Shown here piece by piece: positions 1 through 5,660 of a stretch of 9,387 nt of DNA (the first letter of the stretch is position 1; the number at the start of each line of letters is the position of its first letter). The stretch is from a bacterium (lineage in GTDB: Bacteria; Patescibacteriota; Minisyncoccia; Phycocordibacterales; 1-14-0-10-42-12). Under the pieces are notes generated by a model that saw nothing but the letters and a program-made list of their open reading frames with translations, was not told where the DNA came from and did not search any database. Made by a program: the position numbers and the translations under genes. The stretch lies in NCBI GenBank assembly GCA_030432135.1, contig JAUIHD010000010.1, positions 1 through 9,387 of the forward strand, given 5' to 3'.

Positions 1-1172
1 AATCTATCTAAAATATTTTTCATCCGCACACGTATTTCATCGAGTTCTTGCTCATTCTTTCTCTTAATACTTTCCGCGTTTTTCTGACGCTTATCCCATA
101 TATCCATCAATACTGCTTTAGTAATCTGCATTGTGGCTTCACGAGGCTGTATAGCCTTCAAAATTGCCTCAAATTGCTCTTCTATTACACTTTTACGGAT
201 ACTCTTACCTCGAAGCTCACACCCTTTAGTTTTGCAGTGATAATAAGGGTATCTTTGACCATGTTCTCCTTTACTATAACTAGCCGTTAAGGGCTTACTA
301 CAGGCTCTACATAGCACAAAACCTCTCAAGGGAAAGTCTTCTCGCTGGTCTTTTCTTTGTTTTACTTTGACCTTGCCGTTTAGCTTATCTTGTATTTGTT
401 GGTATGTGTCCAAACTAATCAATGGCTCATGATAGCCAACCCTTCTCGTAACACCCCAATCCAAATATTCGATATAACCTGTATATGCGAGTTGTTTTAG
501 TAAGCCCCTTACAGAATTAATGTTTGTTTTTCTGTTTTTAAAATGTTGCTGGTCCAGAAACTCTTTTACTTCCACTTGAGTCGCAAATCTATCATTGGCA
601 AATCCTTCTAATGCCTCTTTTAAAATACCTGCTTCTGGTTCTACTTTTTTTAAGATATTTCCATGAATAGCATCCTTAACCATTCGATATCCTGGTATCG
701 AATTAAAGGCCCAATATCCCTTTTCTAATCTTGCCTTGTGTTTCTGTATAACTTGTCTCTGATTTTGCTTACGCTCTAGCTCTCCTTGGGCAGCCAAAAT
801 AGTCTCTATGAAGTGCCCTTCGGGAGTATCTTCAAAATTGAAATTCGGACATTCTGGTTTTGCCTGACGTGCATCAAGTTCTCTGCGGAGCTTTAGATGA
901 AATACCGTATCTCTTGCTAATCTTTTTAAATCATCAAATATGACAACATAGTTCGTAGTAGGGTCGTTGTCTAAATAAGAGAGCAGAGAAGCCATTGCAG
1001 GCCTTTGCATAAAGTCGCCTGCGCCAGTAAAACTATCCTTAAATACCTTTACCACCTCATATCCTTTTTGAAGCGCGTGCTGTCGACACCGATGTTCTTG
1101 CGTGTCTAATCCGTGCCCCTCAGAGCTTTGTTTTAAGGAAGAGACTCTGGCATAGATAATGGCTTTTCGCAT
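1..1172 (-). CDS. Large serine recombinase (resolvase/invertase family), 3' end cut by window edge
   Basis: This ORF is open to the left edge, giving the first 390 residues. It is a site-specific recombinase that would integrate, excise or invert DNA through a 5'-phosphoserine intermediate. The N-terminal resolvase domain starts with YARVSS, with catalytic Ser11; FDDLKRLARD (79-88) supplies the conserved Arg84 and Arg87, and TPEGHFIETILAAQGELER (116-134) is the usual end of this domain leading into the long helix. A recombinase domain follows (about 158-265, with GYxxVKD and NSVRGLLKQLAYTGYI-type segments). A zinc ribbon has Cys288, Cys291, Cys313 and Cys318, and a coiled-coil-like charged segment begins near 365. 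The ATG at 1172 is certain because an in-frame TGA lies two codons upstream. The start lies inside the 3' end of the preceding small gene, so the two are probably translationally coupled. Family assignment is firm; the target site is unknown. Confidence 0.96.
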   Translation of the reverse strand, partial: MRKAIIYARVSSLKQSSEGHGLDTQEHRCRQHALQKGYEVVKVFKDSFTGAGDFMQRPAMASLLSYLDNDPTTNYVVIFDDLKRLARDTVFHLKLRRELDARQAKPECPNFNFEDTPEGHFIETILAAQGELERKQNQRQVIQKHKARLEKGYWAFNSIPGYRMVKDAIHGNILKKVEPEAGILKEALEGFANDRFATQVEVKEFLDQQHFKNRKTNINSVRGLLKQLAYTGYIEYLDWGVTRRVGYHEPLISLDTYQQIQDKLNGKVKVKQRKDQREDFPLRGFVLCRACSKPLTASYSKGEHGQRYPYYHCKTKGCELRGKSIRKSVIEEQFEAILKAIQPREATMQITKAVLMDIWDKRQKNAESIKRKNEQELDEIRVRMKNILDR

Positions 1173-1315
1173 GGTTCAATATTATCAGAGTTACACATCT
1201 CGTTATCGAGTATCGATTCAACAAATGCATAGAGAGTGTCCCGAAGTTCCTTTATTTCAACGTCGGTCATATTTGTATCTCCGAGATATTCCTTACACTT
1301 CTCAATACTTATCAT
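1133..1315 (-). CDS. Small acidic protein of the recombinase operon
   Basis: The predicted product (about 60 aa, MISIEKCKEYLGD...) is acidic with two helical stretches; the second, TDVEIKELRDTLYAFVESIL, looks like a short amphipathic helix. From memory, similar small proteins of the form 'IEKxKKxLG...TDEEIxxLxxxLYxLxE' often sit immediately upstream of serine recombinases in CPR genomes, so it may be a recombination accessory or directionality factor; that role is inference. An in-frame GTG at 1324 would add three residues and give a 4-nt GTGA overlap with the upstream gene; the ATG at 1315 is preferred because the conserved start seems to be M-I-x-I-E-K. The 3' end overlaps the recombinase start by 40 nt, which argues for one mRNA. 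Confidence 0.7.
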   Translation of the reverse strand: MISIEKCKEYLGDTNMTDVEIKELRDTLYAFVESILDNEMCNSDNIEPCEKPLSMPESLP

Positions 1316-1320
1316 GTCAT

Positions 1321-1545
1321 TCACTCAAGCGGGTATATAGGCGAATCAGCGCTTATAATTTTTTTCTCTTTATCAAACCAGTCCAAACCACCAATACCAT
1401 CGCCTGCTTTAAAATTTTTCCAGGCAGCCCAATTCTTAAATCCTTTTACAACATACGTTTTCACACTAATATCGTTCTCAAGTCTAATAACATATATAAA
1501 ATGCCCCGTTTTGAACTCATGTGCCCATATAATTTGTCCTTCCAT
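1321..1545 (-). CDS. Hypothetical 74-aa protein, first gene of the recombinase operon
   Basis: I do not recognise a family. The product is a small soluble protein rich in aromatic residues (Trp7, Phe11, Phe16, Tyr18 and a WAAWKNF segment near 38-44), with an alternating hydrophobic pattern suggesting a beta-rich fold. It begins with ATG, and its TGA overlaps the GTG/ATG region of the next gene by four bases, so it is the first of three overlapping genes ending in the recombinase. There is no Shine-Dalgarno sequence before the start. A 6-bp inverted repeat (TTAATT...AATTAA, 1549-1568) lies directly upstream and could be an operator. The gene is supported by tight overlap rather than by homology. 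Confidence 0.6.
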   Translation of the reverse strand: MEGQIIWAHEFKTGHFIYVIRLENDISVKTYVVKGFKNWAAWKNFKAGDGIGGLDWFDKEKKIISADSPIYPLE

Positions 1546-1548
1546 ATG

Positions 1549-1568
1549 TTAATTCGTTAAATAATTAA
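1549..1568. promoter_or_regulatory. Inverted repeat upstream of the recombinase operon
   Basis: TTAATT (1549-1554) and AATTAA (1563-1568) form an inverted repeat with an 8-base spacer just before the first gene of the recombinase operon. Position suggests an operator, but AT-rich DNA makes such repeats common, so support is weak. Confidence 0.3.
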
Positions 1569-1581
1569 TAAAGACCGCTTC

Positions 1582-1623
1582 CTGCTTGGCTGGTAGTCGC
1601 TGCTTCTATGACCAGCCCAGCAG
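1582..1623. repeat. Long hairpin between recombinase operon and 217-aa gene
   Basis: CTGCT (1582-1586) pairs with AGCAG (1619-1623) and GGCTGGT (1588-1594) pairs exactly with ACCAGCC (1611-1617), leaving a 16-base loop and one mismatch. It sits in the 176-base gap 1546-1721, which contains no gene. No T-run follows on either strand, so it is not an obvious terminator. It may be a structured 5' leader of the recombinase mRNA or a recombination site next to the recombinase; both are inference. Confidence 0.5.
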
Positions 1624-1704
1624 AAAACGGACTTCATACGGCCAGCAACATTTACCAAACAAAAACCGTAGTCTTATTCGACCACGGGCATTTCCACATA
1701 TGGG

Positions 1705-1717
1705 GACGGATTCCGTC
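1705..1717. repeat. 13-bp palindrome after the 217-aa gene
   Basis: GACGGA-T-TCCGTC is a perfect odd palindrome four bases beyond the stop codon of the minus-strand 217-aa gene. It has no following T-run, so its role as a 3'-end signal is uncertain. Confidence 0.35.
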
Positions 1718-1721
1718 ACTT

Positions 1722-2375
1722 TTAGATTAAACCATCTGCTCGAGCTCTTTGTTTAAATTTTTTATAGTTTTGGTAGTCACCTCTCCAGAATTTTTTAACA
1801 AATTTTTGTTCCAAATTTTTTATACGGGGTTCAAGGTTCTTTATCTGTTGCAGATTGGTCATCCTTATAGATATATCACCAATAGTGACTGGTTTTTTTA
1901 TTAGACGTAATTCTGAGCGCTTCTTAATCCCTTCGTAACTATTTTTCATTTTTTCTTCTTCAATATGCTTTAAATATCTTTCATATTCATCCCGTAAAAC
2001 ATACAGGCAACACAGGCGATACAGATAACCCTTAAAATTATGCTTTGATTTAAAACGTTTGTTAAAGAACTGGCTTTTTTTATCATTAAAAAATAGAGCA
2101 CCTTCTTTTGTGGGTATAAAAGAGTAACCGTCCATCTTTACTATTTCTGTTTCTTGGCTCTGCTCAAGGTCTTTTTTTAAAGATTGGTAAAGCTCATATG
2201 ACGGAATTGCAACAACTTTTAGAGTTACCGACCTCTTTTTATGACTTCTTCCTAAATGAAAATTGGTGCCCCAGAGGCTTTTACCATTCAAAATAATTAG
2301 ATGCTCAAGAATAATTTTTTGAGCTTCTTTTTTGGCCCATTCTTGGCGACGTTTTGAAACGGAAGCAGCTTTCAT
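1722..2375 (-). CDS. Hypothetical basic 217-aa protein of the integrative element
   Basis: I cannot place this protein in a family. It is strongly basic and predicted soluble, with no signal peptide or membrane segment. The N-terminus (1-30) is a charged helix rich in Lys, Arg and Ala. A middle segment (about 65-165) holds SYELYQSLKKDLEQ and YLYRLCCLYVLRDEYERYLKHIEEEK, the latter a clear amphipathic helix. Residues 175-200 (LQQIKNLEPRIKNLEQK) look like a short coiled coil, and the tail is dense in Lys and Arg. This makeup fits a nucleic-acid-binding protein, but that is inference only. The start is the ATG at 2375, with no good Shine-Dalgarno sequence. It is divided from the operon upstream by the terminator at 2457-2473, so it must have its own promoter; I see no convincing one. 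Confidence 0.75.
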   Translation of the reverse strand: MKAASVSKRRQEWAKKEAQKIILEHLIILNGKSLWGTNFHLGRSHKKRSVTLKVVAIPSYELYQSLKKDLEQSQETEIVKMDGYSFIPTKEGALFFNDKKSQFFNKRFKSKHNFKGYLYRLCCLYVLRDEYERYLKHIEEEKMKNSYEGIKKRSELRLIKKPVTIGDISIRMTNLQQIKNLEPRIKNLEQKFVKKFWRGDYQNYKKFKQRARADGLI

Positions 2376-2456
2376 GTTGAAAGCCTACACCGAGAGTCAC
2401 TTTTTTAAAAATTTGCAGAAATAGCATATATCTAAAGATACTAATTAAAGAAAAGT

Positions 2457-2473
2457 GGGGGCGTCCCGCCCCC
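2457..2473 (-). terminator. Intrinsic terminator of the DUF5678-protease operon
   Basis: A 7-bp all-GC stem (GGGGGCG / CGCCCCC) with a three-base loop is followed on the minus strand by ACTTTTCTTT. It lies just after the stop codon of the terminase-like gene and ends that operon. Confidence 0.8.
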
Positions 2474-2481
2474 CCCATCGA

Positions 2482-2664
2482 CTATCGCATTCCTTTTTGT
2501 ATAAAACGGTTAAACGCAACCTCTAGAATGCGCCTACCTTGGGCACGAGCTGTTGTTTTTGCATACCCCGCACGTAATGCCGCACGATATACATTACAAA
2601 AGCCGTTAGCTATATACTCTTCAATTAAACGGTCTCGTCTGTCTTTGATAAAAAGTTTCGCCAT
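2482..2664 (-). CDS. Terminase small subunit-like helix-turn-helix protein (very short)
   Basis: The 60-aa product carries NVYRAALRAGYAKTTARAQGRRIL (residues 24-47, split here as NVYRAALRAGY and AKTTARAQGRRIL). This closely resembles the N-terminal DNA-binding helix-turn-helix of phage terminase small subunits (Terminase_2 pattern 'NATxAAxRAGYSxxTAxxxGxxLL'). Full small subunits are usually well over 120 residues and include an oligomerisation region that is missing here. No large terminase subunit is visible, so it may be a DNA-binding regulator derived from a terminase, or a remnant. The start used is ATG 2664; an in-frame TTG at 2670 adds two residues. The gene follows the 72-aa gene by 21 bases and precedes a terminator, so it is the last gene of the operon. 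Confidence 0.7.
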   Translation of the reverse strand: MAKLFIKDRRDRLIEEYIANGFCNVYRAALRAGYAKTTARAQGRRILEVAFNRFIQKGMR

Positions 2665-2685
2665 TTCCAACTATTTCCAACTATT

Positions 2686-2904
2686 TTAACGTAATTTCTC
2701 CAAACATTTCTGGTAGAGATTCTCATCCAAATTACCGTCTTCGCCAACAAGACGTTCCCTTAGAGAAGCAACCGATTCACTTTCATATTGTGATATTTCG
2801 TAACAATAACGTTTAATTTTATCGTTTCGGTATATGAAAAAGATACTTGCTAAAATGGCGGCCGCAATTGCTATATAGATATATTTATTGTTTTTAAGAT
2901 TCAT
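2686..2904 (-). CDS. Small single-pass membrane protein
   Basis: The 72-aa product has one hydrophobic span (about residues 8-25, YIYIAIAAAILASIFFIY) after a short Lys/Asn N-terminus, followed by an acidic, helical, probably extracytoplasmic or cytoplasmic tail with two cysteines (Cys34 and Cys67). I do not recognise a family. The start codon has no Shine-Dalgarno sequence; the 30-base gap from the protease gene contains an AT-rich stretch (TATAGA five bases before the ATG) that could be a leaderless promoter, though read-through from the protease gene is equally possible. It lies between the protease and the terminase-like gene and is probably element cargo. Confidence 0.65.
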   Translation of the reverse strand: MNLKNNKYIYIAIAAAILASIFFIYRNDKIKRYCYEISQYESESVASLRERLVGEDGNLDENLYQKCLEKLR

Positions 2905-2934
2905 GAATTTCTATAAATATTTAAAAAAATGTTA

Positions 2935-3486
2935 CTAAGTTTTGCCATGACAATGTTTATATTTTTTTTCAGAGCCACAGAAACATTTGTCATTTCTACC
3001 AATTTTAGGTTTATTTTGATTTATTTTTTGAACATAGTCCACAGATTCACATGACGGTATTCCAAAAGACATCACAGTTTGACCGTTTGAATGAGTAATG
3101 GAAAAATCTCCAAGCGTAATGATATCCATTCCAATCAATAAATCTGTATCTGAGTGTAAAACACCCTCAGTCACTTTCACGTTTTGGATTCCCAAATTCA
3201 TTGGTAAATGTATGTTAACCAGATATGTATTTTTTATAGATTTACCGTCTGCTGTATGTATTTCAGCTTGGCCTGTTGGTTTAAGTTCAAGCGCTTCAAC
3301 GACTTTTTTCGTGATAACTGTCCCCGTTGCACCAGTGTCCCAAATACCTTTGAAAGTTTTTATGACTAATCCTTCATTGTCCTTGGGTGGCTCACCAAGA
3401 AATGGTAGTGAAACACCTATCTCAGATTGAAGAACCCTCAAAATACCCTTATCACTCCTAATAGTTAGTGCGCGTTGATGGCTCAT
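2935..3486 (-). CDS. Retropepsin-like aspartic protease with C-terminal SEC-C zinc motif
   Basis: The 183-aa protein has a retroviral-type aspartic protease domain. GIWDTGATGTVIT (47-59) contains the catalytic Asp50-Thr-Gly, and LLIGMDII (116-123) is the matching hydrophobic-hydrophobic-Gly segment near the end of the fold. Retropepsins work as homodimers, each chain giving one Asp, and the size fits a single-lobe enzyme. Residues 163-181 (GRNDKCFCGSEKKYKHCHG) are a SEC-C motif with zinc ligands Cys168, Cys170, Cys179 and His180, as at the SecA C-terminus, where it binds partner proteins. There is no signal peptide, so the enzyme should act in the cytoplasm. Its ATG overlaps the TGA of the DUF5678 gene (ATGA, 3483-3486), indicating translational coupling. 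The domains are clear; the substrate is unknown, and the upstream protein is the obvious candidate partner. Confidence 0.9.
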   Translation of the reverse strand: MSHQRALTIRSDKGILRVLQSEIGVSLPFLGEPPKDNEGLVIKTFKGIWDTGATGTVITKKVVEALELKPTGQAEIHTADGKSIKNTYLVNIHLPMNLGIQNVKVTEGVLHSDTDLLIGMDIITLGDFSITHSNGQTVMSFGIPSCESVDYVQKINQNKPKIGRNDKCFCGSEKKYKHCHGKT

Positions 3487-3722
3487 ACAGAGACTCGCGA
3501 ATAAAAGGATTGAGAATAACTTCCTTCTCCTTCTTCTACCACCTGGATAAGAAATGTGCCCAAGGCGTATTTTTGAGATGCATCTTGATAGGCTTCAATC
3601 TCTGAATCATAGACACCTTTCACCTCCTGGTCTTTAATAACGATAAATTTACCCTTATATTTCGCCACCAAATCACTCTGATGCTCTTTATAATAAGTAA
3701 ACTCATTTTTAAGAGATTCCAT
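3483..3722 (-). CDS. DUF5678-type small protein, partner of the protease
   Basis: The 79-aa product reads like the DUF5678 family: YYKEHQSDLVAKYKGKFIVI (10-29), KDQEVKGVYDSEIEAYQDA (30-48), then GTFLIQVV and a C-terminal SYSQSFYSRV motif. No biochemical function is established for this family as far as I know. It lacks a signal peptide or membrane span. Translation should be leaderless, since the ATG is the seventh base after a TAATAT -10 box. It is the first gene of the operon and overlaps the aspartic protease gene by ATGA; from memory such DUF5678-protease pairs recur in other genomes, which suggests that the two act together. Whether it is substrate, inhibitor or targeting subunit is open. 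Confidence 0.85.
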   Translation of the reverse strand: MESLKNEFTYYKEHQSDLVAKYKGKFIVIKDQEVKGVYDSEIEAYQDASQKYALGTFLIQVVEEGEGSYSQSFYSRVSV

Positions 3723-3728
3723 GGTTTG

Positions 3729-3756
3729 ATATTACCATTTTTATTAATCCATTCAA
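3729..3756 (-). promoter_or_regulatory. Promoter of the DUF5678-protease operon (leaderless)
   Basis: On the minus strand, -35 TTGAAT (3756-3751), a 16-base spacer and -10 TAATAT (3734-3729) preceded by TGG (extended -10 character). The predicted start is the A of the ATG at 3722. Confidence 0.65.
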
Positions 3757-3798
3757 TATATTAGGTTCGGACAAGCATTCAAAATAAATTCATAGACT

Positions 3799-3830
3799 AA
3801 GTTCCAACTTTTTGTGATTGAGCCCACAAA
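3799..3830. repeat. Direct repeat, left copy (32 bp)
   Basis: This copy matches 4280-4311 at 31 of 32 positions (the only change is C versus T in GAGYCC). Each copy contains two inverted repeats: AAGTT-CC-AACTT and TTTGTG-(8)-CACAAA. It ends one base before the -35 box of the cassette promoter. It may be an attachment-site copy or the end of a mobile cassette. Confidence 0.85.
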
Positions 3831-3831
3831 T

Positions 3832-3860
3832 TTGACAGTTAGTATTTTGTTTGGTATTAA
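3832..3860 (+). promoter_or_regulatory. Sigma70-type promoter of the cassette gene
   Basis: Consensus -35 TTGACA (3832-3837), a 17-base spacer and -10 TATTAA (3855-3860). The predicted start near 3867 leaves a short leader with the Shine-Dalgarno sequence AGAGGTG before the ATG. Confidence 0.8.
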
Positions 3861-3878
3861 ATCTCTTAGAGGTGTTCA

Positions 3879-4187
3879 ATGAATCTGCGTTTCTGCTTGC
3901 CGACTTTTGCACTACTACTGCTTGGATGGTGTGAACAGCCGCCACAGCCGCCCGCTATTCAAGCAGCGCACGATGCCAAAGACGCTCGTGAAGCACTGGA
4001 TACTTTCCAGAAAAACAGCACTTTTTTCTTCGATGAGCAGACGCAAGCATGCTGGCTTTACTTCGAAAACGGCTACGGAAAATCTATGACCCAAGTAGAC
4101 TGTTCCGCCGCACGTCGCCGAATGGCCTCGAACATGGTTGTGCAACTCGAAGAAGCGGAAAGACGACTCGGGAGCGAAATCCCTTAA
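3879..4187 (+). CDS. Small secreted or lipid-anchored protein of a repeat-flanked cassette
   Basis: The 102-aa product has an N-terminal secretion signal: MNLR, then a hydrophobic core CLPTFALLLLGW, then Cys18. LGWC is an imperfect lipobox (Trp at the usual small-residue position), so it may be a lipoprotein or be cut after the core. The mature part begins with a Pro/Gln stretch, then a charged helical segment (28-47), a region with Cys58 and Cys75 that could form a disulphide, and a final helix (76-98). I do not recognise a family. The gene has a consensus promoter, a Shine-Dalgarno sequence (AGAGGTG, 5-6 bases before ATG) and its own terminator. It is visibly GC-richer than the genes on both sides and lies between two 32-bp direct repeats, so recent transfer is likely. 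Confidence 0.8.
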   Translation: MNLRFCLPTFALLLLGWCEQPPQPPAIQAAHDAKDAREALDTFQKNSTFFFDEQTQACWLYFENGYGKSMTQVDCSAARRRMASNMVVQLEEAERRLGSEIP

Positions 4188-4209
4188 CCCGCCAACCAAC
4201 CCACGGACA

Positions 4210-4239
4210 CCCGCTGGCTTCGGTCGGCGGGTTTCCCTT
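4210..4239 (+). terminator. UUCG-tetraloop terminator of the cassette gene
   Basis: CCCGCTGGC (4210-4218) pairs with GTCGGCGGG (4223-4231) around a TTCG loop, followed by TTTCCCTTTT. A competing outer pairing (AACCCGCC 4186-4193 with GGCGGGTT 4226-4233) starts within the stop codon. Confidence 0.88.
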
Positions 4240-4279
4240 TTATATACTCACCGCAATCTCTTTTATTACTATCTCCAAA

Positions 4280-4311
4280 AAGTTCCAACTTTTTGTGATT
4301 GAGTCCACAAA
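4280..4311. repeat. Direct repeat, right copy (32 bp)
   Basis: Second copy of the repeat at 3799-3830, in the same orientation and with one substitution. Here the second inverted repeat is extended to TTTTTGTG-(8)-CACAAAAA. The repeat-to-repeat period is 481 bp and encloses exactly one gene with its promoter and terminator. Confidence 0.85.
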
Positions 4312-4320
4312 AAACACTGA

Positions 4321-4353
4321 ACTCTATGCGAAAGCATAGGGTGATTTGTTTTT
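4321..4353 (+). terminator. GAAA-tetraloop hairpin with T-rich tail
   Basis: ACTCTATGC (4321-4329) pairs with GCATAGGGT (4334-4342), including one G-T pair, around a GAAA loop; a T-rich tail (GATTTGTTTTTA) follows. It begins ten bases after the right repeat and could terminate transcripts from the left or be part of the mobile end. No gene directly precedes it on the plus strand. Confidence 0.5.
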
Positions 4354-4418
4354 ATAGAACATTTGGAGATTCGAACCGAGGACTGGCGAAGCCTGGTGAG
4401 CATAGCGAGCTAGATGTG

Positions 4419-4438
4419 CCATGACCCATGGGTCATGG
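4419..4438. repeat. Perfect 20-bp palindrome
   Basis: CCATGACCCATGGGTCATGG equals its own reverse complement. It lies in a gene-free spacer 44 bases before the start of the membrane protein gene and contains three ATG triplets, one of them (4428) in frame with that gene. It could be an operator, a cruciform or a terminator-like element. Smaller stems precede it (GGC-GAA-GCC near 4385-4393). Confidence 0.6.
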
Positions 4439-4468
4439 TTATTCTTTTATTTCTCTAGAGAGGTTTTA

Positions 4469-4474
4469 TATAAT
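4469..4474 (+). promoter_or_regulatory. -10 box for a leaderless membrane-protein mRNA
   Basis: A perfect TATAAT is followed by seven bases and then the ATG at 4482, placing the expected transcription start at or next to the start codon. The -35 region is poor (TTTATT, 4446-4451). Confidence 0.55.
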
Positions 4475-4481
4475 TTACGCA

Positions 4482-5621
4482 ATGCTTTTAGCACACTTAG
4501 GAGATACTGAAGAGGGTGTAGTAAACACGGCTTCGGATATAGTTGTTGAAAGTGCAACACTTCCGGTTATCGGTACATTTCAAACAGCACTGATTGGTCT
4601 AATTCTCATACTAATTTTTCTTGGGGTCGTCTACTTTTTTATGGGAAGGATACCGCGTATTAAACGTATTTCCATTACTCCTGAAAAAGAAGTTGTATTA
4701 GCGAAAGTAATTGCTGCGTCAATCCTTGGGGCTATTTTGGCCGCTGGGTGGGATATCTGGTGGCATCGTGCAGTGGGACGAGATAGTTTGTGGCAGGAGC
4801 CGCATTTGTTCCTTTATTCATTTGCTCTGGCTGCTATTTTACTTAGTGTATATGGGTGGATCGCCACTCATAAAAAAGTATGGAAGAGAGTTGCAAGTGT
4901 ACTTGTCCTTATTCCGGCTACTGCACCTTTTGATAATCTCTGGCACATTATGTTTGGTGTTGAAGATCTTTCAAATCCAGTTTCGCTTGCGTGGAGTCCA
5001 CCACATATGCTTCTTGATATTGGTGGGTTGCTCGCACTTATATTTTTAATACCAATTATCCTCAAAGATAGAAAAGATGTACGGAGAACATTTTTTCTCG
5101 ATATTGTTTTTGCAACAGTACTCGCACAAATAATGTTTCTTGTACTTCCTTTCCATCCTACGGAAGGGTGGGGGCAGGTACTTGGCTTCTGGGGCGCTGG
5201 ATTTATGTCATTTGTTTTTATTTCGCTTCTAATCTATGCGCCAAAACTGCTTAAAAATTCTTTTGATGCAACACGGATAATGATTTACTACTTGATTATT
5301 TTATTTGTTGGATATGGAGAAGAGACAGCACCAAATATAATTTTACTTCCGCACGACAGAGCACCCCTGTGGCTTGTTATATTTCCTTATTTATTGGCTG
5401 CTATTTTCTTGGATCTTACTGCAGGGAAAATTCCAGATTGGTTACGCGGTATCGGTGCAGCGGGAATTTGGGCGAGTTTATTATTTTTTGTCACTCCATC
5501 ATTTACAGAACCTGATTTTACATATCCGTTGGTAAATGGAGTATATGCAGTGATATCTGCATGTATCGGAGGAATAATTGCCGCATTCTTTGTGAAGAAA
5601 TTCTTAAAAACGAAATTTTAG
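4482..5621 (+). CDS. Polytopic membrane protein with duplicated WH...PH motif
   Basis: The 379-aa product has an N-terminal segment of about 30 residues and then roughly ten hydrophobic spans across its length. Two similar blocks stand out: D91-IWWH95...GRD101...EPH108-LFLY, and D151-NLWH155-IMFG...ED162...WSPPH175-MLLD. Each gives Asp, Trp-His and Pro-His at the mouth of a membrane span, so four histidines and acidic residues could bind a metal or heme; this is inference. A further His225 lies in PFHPTEGWG. I do not recognise a named family. The start chosen is ATG 4482 because a perfect TATAAT ends seven bases before it; the in-frame ATG at 4428 lies inside the 20-bp palindrome and upstream of that promoter. 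No Shine-Dalgarno sequence is present. It appears to be transcribed alone. Confidence 0.88.
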   Translation: MLLAHLGDTEEGVVNTASDIVVESATLPVIGTFQTALIGLILILIFLGVVYFFMGRIPRIKRISITPEKEVVLAKVIAASILGAILAAGWDIWWHRAVGRDSLWQEPHLFLYSFALAAILLSVYGWIATHKKVWKRVASVLVLIPATAPFDNLWHIMFGVEDLSNPVSLAWSPPHMLLDIGGLLALIFLIPIILKDRKDVRRTFFLDIVFATVLAQIMFLVLPFHPTEGWGQVLGFWGAGFMSFVFISLLIYAPKLLKNSFDATRIMIYYLIILFVGYGEETAPNIILLPHDRAPLWLVIFPYLLAAIFLDLTAGKIPDWLRGIGAAGIWASLLFFVTPSFTEPDFTYPLVNGVYAVISACIGGIIAAFFVKKFLKTKF

Positions 5622-5660
5622 GAAGTTTTGGTACATAATTAGGTGTAAGGAGGTAGTTGT

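Noticed and set aside
1159..1560. Plus-strand ORF of 133 codons
   Set aside because: It is the shadow of the overlapping minus-strand recombinase operon and has no start signals.
3915..4339. ORFs overlapping the cassette gene in other frames
   Set aside because: The 3879-4187 frame has the promoter, ribosome-binding site, signal peptide and terminator; the others have none.
4370..4440. tRNA gene on the minus strand (GGTTCGAATCTCCA resembles a T-loop and 3' end)
   Set aside because: The five bases on each side of TTCGAAT do not pair, and no anticodon arm or acceptor partner can be found; only the T-loop string fits.
4428..4481. ATG 4428 as the start of the large membrane protein
   Set aside because: It lies within the perfect palindrome and upstream of the TATAAT box; the 18 extra residues look unlike a conserved N-terminus.
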